Source: Pseudogemmobacter lacusdianii
GTDB taxonomy: Bacteria; Pseudomonadota; Alphaproteobacteria; Rhodobacterales; Rhodobacteraceae
Assembly: GCF_030848395.1 (NCBI RefSeq)
Contig: NZ_JAVDBT010000019.1
Span: 1-57,991, forward strand
Reading direction: 5' to 3'
Length of the DNA stretch: 57,991 nt
Shown here: positions 8,262-15,318 of the stretch, piece by piece
How the letters are laid out: each line of letters starts with the position of its first letter
Numbering within the stretch: the stretch's first letter is position 1
Notes under the pieces: model-generated
Databases searched by the model: none
Told to the model about the DNA's origin: nothing
The model's input: only the letters and a program-made list of their open reading frames with translations
Position numbers and translations under genes: made by a program

Positions 8262-9338
8262 ATGACTAATCCGAATTTCGCCCGTCTGCGTCTTGATGCC
8301 GAGACGCAATCCTACCAAGCCTTCATCGGTGCCTTCCGCAAGCTTTGGGCGGGTCCGCTCTATCGCTCTATGCGCGATGAGGCGGCTGCACTGCCGAACC
8401 AAGAGCCAGAGAATTTTGCGGCTTTTGAGGCGGAGTTGCACCAGCAGCCCAAGCACCAGTTCTTCGGCTGGCTTGAGCACAATCTTCAAAAGATGAAATA
8501 CGAGGGTCGTTGGGGCGTGGTCCCGGCGGCGAATGCGCAGCGCGATGAGATCGAGGCGCTGATGGCTGCCCCCGTCGGTGGCAATCGCCTGACTGAAGAT
8601 CCGGCCCTGCAATTGCCTGACTATTATGAAGAAAACGACTTCCATAACCACCCCGGTGGGTTGCGTGAAGACCCGCTGGCGGCGGTGATCTACCGCGAAA
8701 GCGCAAGCGCTGCGGGCGGCGTTGTCGGCAAAGCCGATCTGCATGCGCGCTATGTGCAGGCCCTTTTGGGCGACGCGAAAGTGAAGCGGGTGATCGACAT
8801 TGGGTGCGGCTTTGGGCGCAGCACCTTCTGCTTCACCAACGCGCTCCCCGAAGCCACGGCGGTGGGTGTGGACCTTTCGGGATCTTGCGTGCGTCTTTCT
8901 GCGCATCTGGCCGAAGGCCGCCCGGATGAGAACCGGGTGCATTTCGTGCAGGCCGATGGCGTGAAAGTGCCCTTTGCCGATGCAAGCTTTGACCTCTTCA
9001 CCTCGACCATGCTTTTGCATGAGATGCCGGCCGATGCGATCCGTGAGCTGATCGCAGAAGCCTTCCGCGTGCTCGAGCCGGGTGGCATCAGCTCGCACCT
9101 TGATTTCTTGCCGCCGCCGATCAACTTCCTGCGCGCGCTTTATCTTGGCCATTCGGATCGCAACGCTGAACCCTTCATGCGCGAACTGGCCGAGATGGAT
9201 ATGGTGGCCGAGCATGAGAAGGTCGGCTTCACCGATGTCGAGATCATCCCCTTTGCCGAAGATGATCAAGGTCTTGGCGAGAAGTGGCGCCTGCCTTGGA
9301 CCATCATCCGCGCCCGCAAACCCGCGGAGGCAAAGTGA
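8262..9338 (+). CDS. SAM-dependent class I methyltransferase with unusual N-terminal domain
   Basis: The 358-residue protein has a Rossmann methyltransferase core starting near residue 175, with motif I VIDIGCGFGRS (177-187), an acidic motif II GVDLS, and TMLLHEM followed by FRVLEPGG in the motif IV/post-IV positions. The first 170 residues form a separate helical, aromatic-rich domain that may shape the substrate pocket and that I do not recognise. The start ATG follows GCGGAG. The stop TGA shares its last base with the ATG of the alpha/beta-hydrolase gene. Context suggests methylation of a small polar molecule made or consumed by the operon; N-, O- or C-methylation cannot be told from sequence. 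Confidence 0.85.
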   Translation: MTNPNFARLRLDAETQSYQAFIGAFRKLWAGPLYRSMRDEAAALPNQEPENFAAFEAELHQQPKHQFFGWLEHNLQKMKYEGRWGVVPAANAQRDEIEALMAAPVGGNRLTEDPALQLPDYYEENDFHNHPGGLREDPLAAVIYRESASAAGGVVGKADLHARYVQALLGDAKVKRVIDIGCGFGRSTFCFTNALPEATAVGVDLSGSCVRLSAHLAEGRPDENRVHFVQADGVKVPFADASFDLFTSTMLLHEMPADAIRELIAEAFRVLEPGGISSHLDFLPPPINFLRALYLGHSDRNAEPFMRELAEMDMVAEHEKVGFTDVEIIPFAEDDQGLGEKWRLPWTIIRARKPAEAK

Positions 9339-10174
9339 TGGCAACCCCGACCATCCGTCGCGGCTTTGTCGATGTTCCCGGCGGTCAGGTGCATTACCGC
9401 ACCGCCGGCGAACAGACCGGCATCCCACTGATCTTGATGCATCCCTCGCCCGGTTCGGGGCTGATGCTAAAGCCGCTTTTGCAGGCAATGGGCGCTAAAC
9501 GCTGGACGATTGCGCTGGACACGCGCGGCAATGGCGATTCCTCGCCGCTGTCGGGCACGCCTGAAATCGCCGATTTCGCCAATGCCACATGGCAGGCGAT
9601 TGACGCGCTTGGCATCGAAGAATGCTGCCTGCTGGGCACCCATACCGGTGCCTCGATCGCGACCGAGGCCTCGATCCAGCAGCCCGCCCGCGTGCGGCGG
9701 CTGATCATCGACAATATGGGTCTGTGGGACAGCACGCAGCGCCAGAACCATATCGATCATAACTCTCCCACCATCAAACCCGACATGATGGGCAGTCAGT
9801 TCAATTGGGCTTGGCACTATTGCCGCGACCAATATCTCTTCGCGCCTTGGTATCAGCGCAAAGAGGCCAACCGCCGCCATATCGACATGCCCGAGCCCGA
9901 GGTTCTGCATGAATTTGTGGTCGAGGTGCTGAAAGCGCTTGAGACCTATAACATGTCTTACTCGGCCGCGGCGCGGTTCGCGAAGCGCGACCGCTTGCCT
10001 CTTGTCAGCGTTAACACCATGGTGTCTTCCAGCGAACGCGATCCATTGAAGCGGTATCTCGATGAGTTGCACAGTTTGGTGCCCGGTTCGGTCAAGGCGA
10101 TTGTGGGCGATCTGGAAACGGTCGATGGCGCCCTTGCTGCGGCTGAAATTTACGAAGCGTTTATTTCGCGTTAA
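9338..10174 (+). CDS. Alpha/beta-hydrolase-fold protein with His in place of the nucleophilic Ser
   Basis: The 278-residue protein has the alpha/beta-hydrolase fold. The N-terminal HPSPGSG resembles an oxyanion loop, and DTRGNGDS is the usual DxRGxGxS strand-4 signature. The nucleophile elbow reads G100-T-H-T-G104, putting H102 where Ser, Cys or Asp should be. The C-terminus also lacks an obvious catalytic Asp/His pair (it ends GDLETVDGALAAAEIYEAF). Either it uses non-classical chemistry or it is a non-hydrolytic relative. It is coupled to the methyltransferase by TGATG and is the last enzyme of the run before the GntR regulator. Confidence 0.82.
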   Translation: MATPTIRRGFVDVPGGQVHYRTAGEQTGIPLILMHPSPGSGLMLKPLLQAMGAKRWTIALDTRGNGDSSPLSGTPEIADFANATWQAIDALGIEECCLLGTHTGASIATEASIQQPARVRRLIIDNMGLWDSTQRQNHIDHNSPTIKPDMMGSQFNWAWHYCRDQYLFAPWYQRKEANRRHIDMPEPEVLHEFVVEVLKALETYNMSYSAAARFAKRDRLPLVSVNTMVSSSERDPLKRYLDELHSLVPGSVKAIVGDLETVDGALAAAEIYEAFISR

Positions 10175-10259
10175 TCGATAGCGGTTGCGGCGGCCAAAGT
10201 TGTAAAAGCAGGGCCGCCGTAGCACCACAGTCGGCAGTCTATAGAAACAGGCGAATGCA

Positions 10260-10928
10260 TTGAGCAGCACAGAGATCGCGCAGGCGGACGAAAATTCATC
10301 GGTGCCGCGCAGTGATACGCGGGGCGATGAGGTCTTTGATAAGATCCTTAACATGATCTTGACCTGCGAGTTGCCGCCCGGCGCCTTCGTCAATGAGTCC
10401 ACCCTTGCCACCGCTTTCGGCGTCAGCCGTGGCCCCGTGCGTGAGGCGATCCGGCGGCTGCAAGGTATTCAGCTGGTCACACGCGAACCTTACGTTCGCG
10501 CGCGCGTCGTCACCTTGACCCGCCGCGGCGTGGTCGAGCTGTTCGAAACCCGCGAGGCCTTGGAGGGCTTTTCATGCCGTTTGGCCGCCCAGAACATGAC
10601 CGATGTGAAAATCCTTGCGCTGGAGCAGGATGTCGAACGGGCCCGCCAGCCCGACGCAGCGCCGTTCGATTTCCATGAGCGGATCGTGCGCGAAGGCGGC
10701 AATCAGCGGATCATCAGTATCCTTTGCGGCGACCTTTACCATTTGCTGCGGATCTATCGTCGCATGTCGGGTGCCGTGCCCGAACGTAAGGAAGTGGCCT
10801 CGCACGAGCATTGGCAAATCATCCGAGCGCTGAAGATCCGCGAGGCTGAGCTGGCGGAATCCCTTATGCGGTCTCACATCCGCCGCGCCAGCGAGCAAAT
10901 TCTCAGCAGCGGCAGCTTTGAAGACTAA
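10260..10928 (+). CDS. GntR-family regulator, FadR/FCD subfamily
   Basis: This 222-residue regulator has an N-terminal winged helix (about 20-90) with the GntR signature FGVSRGPVREAIRRLQ. A C-terminal all-helical FCD ligand domain follows, with likely metal or acid-binding residues in FDFHERIVREGGN, HEHWQII and RSHIRRA. The frame opens with TTG at 10260; an upstream ATG (10254) is out of frame and stops at once. It follows the hydrolase gene by 85 bases and is the obvious candidate for local control of the 4264-10174 genes, probably responding to a carboxylic acid. FCD regulators usually repress catabolic operons, which is a mild argument for a degradative pathway. Confidence 0.82.
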   Translation: MSSTEIAQADENSSVPRSDTRGDEVFDKILNMILTCELPPGAFVNESTLATAFGVSRGPVREAIRRLQGIQLVTREPYVRARVVTLTRRGVVELFETREALEGFSCRLAAQNMTDVKILALEQDVERARQPDAAPFDFHERIVREGGNQRIISILCGDLYHLLRIYRRMSGAVPERKEVASHEHWQIIRALKIREAELAESLMRSHIRRASEQILSSGSFED

Positions 10929-10995
10929 TCGAGACGCCGGGTATTGTCAGAGGAACCGCTTGAACGGGGCGGCGCGGGGTATAAGCCATCGCCGA

Positions 10996-11186
10996 ATGAC
11001 CAGACCTCTTCCTTTCGCTCTTTCAACACCAGTCGTGAGATCATTTGCCTAGCGGCGATGGTCTGGATTCGGTTTCCGCTTTTGGTGCGAAACGTCGACG
11101 ATGTGCTGCATGATCGTGGGATCGAGGTCAGCCACGAAATGGTGCGGTTCTGGTGGAACAGGTTTGGCGCGAAGTTTGCCGCTTAA
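10996..11186 (+). pseudogene. IS6-family transposase remnant (frameshifted, truncated)
   Basis: ATG at 10996 opens MTRPLPF. A shift of frame near 11017 then continues as RSFNTSREIICLAAMVWIRF, and on through RNVDDVLHDRGIEVSHE to MVRFWWNRFGAKFAA and a stop at 11186. This is the N-terminal zinc-finger/HTH part of IS6/IS26-like transposases. The DDE domain is absent. The frameshift and truncation mean it is inactive. It marks the left side of a mobile-element scar directly after the GntR gene. Confidence 0.75.
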
Positions 11187-11356
11187 CCGCCGGCATTGGT
11201 AGGGCAATCGGAGACTGGTTTCTATTCATCTAACAACGCCATCTAGTATCGAAACCATGCAAGACTGACGTGTGCGCGGCAAATTCCAGACAGTGCATAG
11301 GGTCGGCGTCTGAAAGGGTGCTTCGTTTGTTTGTGTTGTTATAGCGCGCTGAGCTC
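11187..11356. other. Gap within the mobile-element scar, no gene seen
   Basis: These bases lie between the IS6 remnant and the recombinase tail. No plausible gene, RNA or clear inverted repeat was found. They are probably debris of earlier insertions. Confidence 0.5.
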
Positions 11357-11686
11357 TCAGGCTCCGAATCTAGTGGCGCGATGGATCAGCACAATGGCCG
11401 TTCGGTGAAGGCCCAATCCTGCCCCCGCAACCAAAGAATCCGACCTCCACCCAATCGAACCCCCGAGCTTTGCCGGGGGTCTTTTGTTATCCGCATTCAT
11501 CAGATGCAAAATCCCTGCCAAATCACCAATAAGTTCAATGTCATGCTTCGCAGGCGTGGTCGGATCAGGGATCATGCGGATCTCATCGATCAGGCTGCGC
11601 AGGATGTTCGAGGCTTCAAACCGCAGGCCCTCGTCATAAAGGGCGGTCGACAGCAGTTCGACCTCTTCGCTGTAGCGTGCCGCCAT
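11357..11686 (-). pseudogene. C-terminal tail of a site-specific recombinase
   Basis: The frame encodes YSEEVELLSTALYDEGL, ASNILRSLIDEIRMIPD, HDIELIGDLAGILHLM and a closing LVAGAGLGLHRT. I associate this pattern with the C-terminal ends of large serine recombinases of phages and integrative elements (coiled region then a terminal VAGAG). The catalytic N-terminal domain is missing. The frame opens close to the left inverted repeat of the IS3 element, which suggests that element or a deletion cut it. The identification is from memory of the motif and is moderate. Confidence 0.55.
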
Positions 11687-11734
11687 GCTGGGATGTGAAC
11701 CGCGCCGGGTTTGCCGGAGGCTGATTGACGTTAG

Positions 11735-12677
11735 TTACGCGGCCATGGCTTCAGTTTCCAGAGGTGCATAGAAGTTGGCCTCGGCTTCTGCGGGCGGGAT
11801 GTTCCCTATGGGCTCGAGAAGACGGCGGTTGTTGAACCAGTCCACCCATTCGAGCGTCGCGTATTCCACGGCTTCCAAGCTGCGCCATGGGCCACGGCGG
11901 TGGATGACCTCAGCCTTGAACAGGCCATTGATCGTCTCGGCCAAGGCGTTGTCGTAACTGTCGCCGACGCTGCCAACCGAGGGTTCGATACCAGCCTCCG
12001 CCAAGCGCTCAGTGTAGCGAATAGACAGGTATTGCGAGCCCCTGTCGCTGTGGTGGTGAGCCATTGTGGCGCCATTGGTTCAAGCCCAATGGCGAACGCC
12101 CCATGCCCTTTCCCGGGCGGCGATCATGCACCGCCTGTTCCAGGGCATCCAGAACGAACCCCGCATGCGCCGAACTGCTGACGCGCCAGCCAACGATCTT
12201 GCGAGCATAGGCATCGATGACAAAGGCGACATAGACGAAACCCTTCCAGGTGGCGACATAGGTGAAATCCGACACCCACAGCATGTTCGGGGCCGGAACG
12301 CGGAACTGGCGGTTCACCTTGTCCAGTGGACGGGGGGCTTTCTTGTCCGGGACCGTCGTCCTGTGCGGCTTGCCGCGGATAATGCCCTGAATACCCATGC
12401 TCTTCATCAGCCGTGCCATCGTGCATCGCGCGACATCGAAGCCCTCACGGCCAAGCTGTCGCCAGACCTTCCGGACGCCGTAGACCCGCCAGTTCTCTTC
12501 GAAGACCCGAAGGATCTCGGGGCGCAGAGCCTCGTCCCGGCGCGCCCGATCCGACAGCCGCGCCGGATCGGCCCGCTTGGCCAGATGTTCATAATAGGTG
12601 GACAGGGCAATCGGCAGCACGCTGCAAATCGGCTCGACCCCGTGCGCATCCCGATGCGCGTCGATAAAACCCACCAT
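11735..12677 (-). pseudogene. IS3-family orfB (DDE integrase domain), frameshifted
   Basis: OrfB opens near 12677 with [18 protein letters not shown]. It contains the HTH_21-like region (YGVRKVWRQL), the first catalytic Asp in WVSDFTYVATWKGF and the second in FVIDAYARK. It changes frame after RRPGKGM at about 12104, and resumes from 12064 as HHSDRGSQYLS with the later E segment GDSYDNALAETINGLFK. The two parts are offset by one frame, matching a net 3n+1 insertion of about 40 bases containing a hairpin. The protein cannot be made without recoding. Confidence 0.85.
12065..12104. repeat. About 40-bp hairpin insertion inside orfB (copy 1)
   Basis: The sequence contains a perfect stem-loop at 12070-12094, CGCCATTGG-TTCAAGC-CCAATGGCG. 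It breaks the orfB frame and is flanked by CCAT on both sides (12061-12064 and 12101-12104), which could be a target duplication. A closely similar sequence lies in the opposite orientation inside orfA at about 12755-12799. The seven-base loop fits the tRNA T-loop pattern TTCRANY. Confidence 0.6.
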
Positions 12678-13077
12678 CACTTCGACCGGCGGTCGAGCCG
12701 CTACAGGCAGTGCTCGAAGCAGTGCCGCTCTGCCTTTCGCACCATCGCAAAATATGCGTTCGCCAGTGGGCTTGAACCAGTGGCGCCTGCACTGGCTCAC
12801 CCTTGCGAAGGATCTCATTCGCCTGGCGCAGCTCGCGGTTCTCGCGTTCCAGCGCCTTCATCTTCTCGGCCATCTCGCTGGAGACGCCCGGACGCTTGCC
12901 GCTATCAACCTCGGCCTTCTTGACCCAATCGTTCAAGGTCTGCGGCGCGCACCCGATCTTCGCCGAAATCGACATGACCGCCTGCCACCGCGATCCATGC
13001 TGACCCTCATTGTCCAGGACCAACCGCACCGCGCGTTCACGCACTTCCGGAGAAAACTTGTTCGTTGCCTTGCTCAT
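12589..13077 (-). pseudogene. IS3-family orfA (HTH protein), interrupted near its 3' end
   Basis: OrfA starts at 13077 after GGAG with [20 protein letters not shown]. It has a typical HTH ([18 protein letters not shown]) and leucine-zipper end ([18 protein letters not shown]). After ILRK the expected ASAYFAMAELDRRSK is broken: an inserted segment encodes [14 protein letters not shown], then YFAM appears in another frame. A second insertion of about 43 bases precedes the recognisable LDRRSK and stop. The normal frameshift junction to orfB is therefore destroyed. Confidence 0.8.
12755..12799. repeat. Hairpin insertion inside orfA (copy 2, inverted relative to copy 1)
   Basis: Read on the minus strand this contains GGCGCCACTGGTTCAAGC followed by CCACTGGCGAACGC. 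This is the same unit as copy 1 (AGCCA.TG, GGCGCCA.TGG, TTCAAGC, CCA.TGGCGAACGC) with only a few substitutions. Its stem has one central C-C mismatch. It sits between codons for ILRK and AYFAM in orfA. Confidence 0.6.
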
Positions 13078-13176
13078 GATGCTCCACCTTACTCAGGAGT
13101 TGGAGCCTCCGACAAACCCGGCGCGGTTTAGGTCACTCTTAACTTCGACAGCCCAGTTTTCCAAAATAGCCACCTG

Positions 13177-13300
13177 CGGCAGGCGGATACCGAGATTGAA
13201 GCCGAGTTGCGCCGAGTTAAGAAAGAGCTAGCGCGCGCAATTTAGGAGCGCGACATCCTAAAAAAGTCTGTTCTTCGGTGAACCAGTTTCGCTTCATCTC
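13177..13300 (+). pseudogene. Remnant of a second IS3-family orfA
   Basis: The plus strand reads ADTEIEAELRRVKKELARAI, an in-frame stop, then ERDILKKS. This is the leucine-zipper end of another IS3-type OrfA (normally EERDILKKAAAYFA). There is no start and no integrase part. It lies just outside the right end of the intact-ended IS3 element. Confidence 0.6.
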
Positions 13301-13527
13301 TGGTTCTCTCATGTAGGCCAGAGTCTAAATCAAACTGGATTAGCTCCGAGGGGGCAGCGTCACGGGCAAGAACTCATTATTTCTGCTCGGACATCCCGCG
13401 GTGGTCGTGGCGCTCCTATGACGAATTTGCCCTGAAGGCCATCCTTCTAAGTCAACGAAAAAGGACGCAGCATTAAGGCGTGGAATCAAACATATAAGCG
13501 ACCCTCAGCTCTTGCGACGGCAAGGCT
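13301..13527. other. Unassigned gap before the LysR gene
   Basis: I found no convincing gene, repeat or terminator here. It may be further insertion-sequence debris, since it follows an IS3 remnant. Confidence 0.4.
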
Positions 13528-14448
13528 TCAACGTATCGGTGTCACGGCCTGCGAAAACGCATTTTGCGCCTCGGCGGTGTCGCGGACGGCTTTCATGAAC
13601 AATCGCAATGTGGCCGTGGGGGCGATCTTGCGGGGCATCAAGAATTGCGCGTCATAGCGGAACTCAGGCTCAAAAGGCACCGGCACCAAAGGCACCGGTA
13701 GATAGCCGATGATGGGAAAGGTGCTCATGAGCGCGACGCCTTTGAAGTGATGCGCCAGCCAAAGCGCCGCTTCGCCCGAAGACGCCTCCAGCATCTCGCG
13801 GGGGGTGGCGCCTTCGCTTAAGAGCTGACGCTCGATAAAGGCGCGTGAGCCGTGGCGCCGCGTCAGCAAGACCAGTTTTTCATCAATCAGATCGGCAGGA
13901 TACGCCACTGCCTTTTGCGCAAGCTTGGTGCTGGGCGAGGCAAAGCAGTACAGCCGCGCGCGGCGAAAATTTATGCTGACGAGGTTCGGACTGCGCTGCT
14001 GGGTGTCGGTGATACCGATATCCAGATCTTCTTCATTCAGCGCGTCCAAGATCACCGGGGTCGAGCGGATCTCAAGCCGGATTTGGCACTCCGGCATCAG
14101 GCTGGCAAAGCGGCCAAGCGCCTCGGGGATAAACCCATGGGCGAAAAATGGCGGCGCGCCGACCCGGAGCACGGATGGCCCAAGGTTGGGGGGCACTGCC
14201 GGTCCGTTTGCCGCCGACAACACGGCATTTGCTTGTTGTAAAACGCCCTGAGCGGCAGCGGTCGGCAACAGATTGCGGCCCACCCGGTCAAAGAGCAACT
14301 TGCCGGTTTTGCGCTCAAACGACGCCAGCATCCGCGAAGCGGCAGGCTGGCTTAACCCAAGCCGATCCGCGGCGGCGGTCACGGTGCCCAGCTCCATCAC
14401 CTGTTGGAACAGCCACAGCTCTCGCAGGGTCCAGTCAGGATATTCCAT
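13528..14448 (-). CDS. LysR-family transcriptional regulator
   Basis: The 306-residue LysR protein has an N-terminal HTH (TLRELWLFQQVMELGTVTAA, then ADRLGLSQPAASRMLASFE). A periplasmic-binding-like effector domain extends to the C-terminus. The start at 14448 is chosen because GGAGG lies seven bases upstream; the longer frame (14469) has no such signal. It is divergent from the hydrolase and dipeptide-type ABC transporter genes and shares an 81-bp intergenic region with them that contains a good inverted repeat, so it probably controls them. Its own 3' end borders the mobile-element scar. The effector is unknown. Confidence 0.88.
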   Translation of the reverse strand: MEYPDWTLRELWLFQQVMELGTVTAAADRLGLSQPAASRMLASFERKTGKLLFDRVGRNLLPTAAAQGVLQQANAVLSAANGPAVPPNLGPSVLRVGAPPFFAHGFIPEALGRFASLMPECQIRLEIRSTPVILDALNEEDLDIGITDTQQRSPNLVSINFRRARLYCFASPSTKLAQKAVAYPADLIDEKLVLLTRRHGSRAFIERQLLSEGATPREMLEASSGEAALWLAHHFKGVALMSTFPIIGYLPVPLVPVPFEPEFRYDAQFLMPRKIAPTATLRLFMKAVRDTAEAQNAFSQAVTPIR

Positions 14449-14465
14449 GCGAGCGCCTCCGTTAT

Positions 14466-14484
14466 TCATGCACTTTATGCATGA
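14466..14484. promoter_or_regulatory. LysR-type operator candidate
   Basis: TCATGCA-CTTTA-TGCATGA is a perfect 7-5-7 inverted repeat midway between the divergent LysR and hydrolase starts. It fits the T-N11-A layout of LysR-family sites. A further GCATGA half-site lies at about 14510. Confidence 0.55.
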
Positions 14485-14529
14485 TTATAAGATTTGATGA
14501 TGTAACAAAAGCATGAAAAACGCAGGGCC

Positions 14530-15318
14530 ATGTCTGATGTCCACACTCCTCCCCCCCTGATCGCGCTCTGGCCCGGAGCAGAGGTCGTTTTTGACCGCGC
14601 CTGGCTGTCGCTGCCCGATGGGCGCGCGGGCGAGTTGTCGGATCTTGCGCTGGATCCTGCGGCGCTTGCTGATCTGCCATTGGTGATTTTCCAGACCGGA
14701 TCGACCGACCGCGGGCAGGATAAGGCGGTGGCGCAGTGGTTTAATGGGCTGGGGCTGGCCTTTCTGGCGCCGCGCAGCCATCTGGTGCCAAACCGGATCA
14801 GCTATCAGTCGCCCGCGCCGATGGAGGTCTATCAGCGGGTGCATGACCTGCGCCGCAAAGAGATCGATTATTGCCTTTATCGGCTTCAAAAGGCGGGATT
14901 GTTCGACCTTGATCGCCTTGCGGTGATTGGGCTGTCTGAAGGGGCGGTGGCTGCGGCAACTTGGCGCCCCCAGCGTAATTGCCCCCGCGTTATCCTCGCC
15001 TGGTCGATGGAAGATAGTTACTTCGGCCGCGACATGACATTCCCGCACGACATCAACTGTCCGATCCTGAACGTGATCGGCGCCAAGGACCCATTCTTTG
15101 GCGCGCAGGGATCCTTGGCCAGTACCGACCAGGTGATCGGACATGGGGCCGAGGTCTTGGCTGATTACCCCAATACCAAGGTCATCCTTTACCCCAATTG
15201 CGGACACCGCGTGGCCGATGATCCGCAATGCGAAGCTGATGTCGTGAATTTTGTTGTTCAGCACTTGGCTCCAGCAGGGCTGTGCCGCCCCAAGAACCCC
15301 CAACAAAGGACTGCGTGA
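14530..15318 (+). CDS. Alpha/beta hydrolase, dienelactone-hydrolase/prolyl-peptidase type
   Basis: The 262-residue cytoplasmic hydrolase has an intact catalytic triad: nucleophile elbow GLSEGA, acid in GAKDPFFG, and histidine in NCGHRV. No signal peptide is present. It is the first gene of the LysR-controlled run, and its stop TGA overlaps the ATG of the substrate-binding protein. It may therefore cleave an ester, lactone or peptide bond in the imported compound. The start ATG has only a weak ribosome-binding site. Confidence 0.82.
   Translation: MSDVHTPPPLIALWPGAEVVFDRAWLSLPDGRAGELSDLALDPAALADLPLVIFQTGSTDRGQDKAVAQWFNGLGLAFLAPRSHLVPNRISYQSPAPMEVYQRVHDLRRKEIDYCLYRLQKAGLFDLDRLAVIGLSEGAVAAATWRPQRNCPRVILAWSMEDSYFGRDMTFPHDINCPILNVIGAKDPFFGAQGSLASTDQVIGHGAEVLADYPNTKVILYPNCGHRVADDPQCEADVVNFVVQHLAPAGLCRPKNPQQRTA

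Larger units (their letters stand above)
11696..13130 (-). mobile_element. IS3-family insertion sequence, inactivated
   Basis: A 1,435-bp element bounded by imperfect inverted repeats: TGAACCGCGCCGGGTTTGCC at 11696 matches, with two mismatches, the reverse complement of the right end (TAAACCGCGCCGGGTTTGTC ending at 13130). It carries orfA (13077 leftward) and orfB (12677-11735) of the usual IS3 arrangement. No matching target duplication flanks it (ATG on one side, GGT on the other), so one flank has probably been rearranged. Both reading frames are disrupted by short hairpin-bearing insertions described separately. Confidence 0.85.

Noticed and set aside
12070-12094. A tRNA gene suggested by the T-loop-like hairpin
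   Set aside because: No acceptor, D or anticodon arm can be drawn around it.
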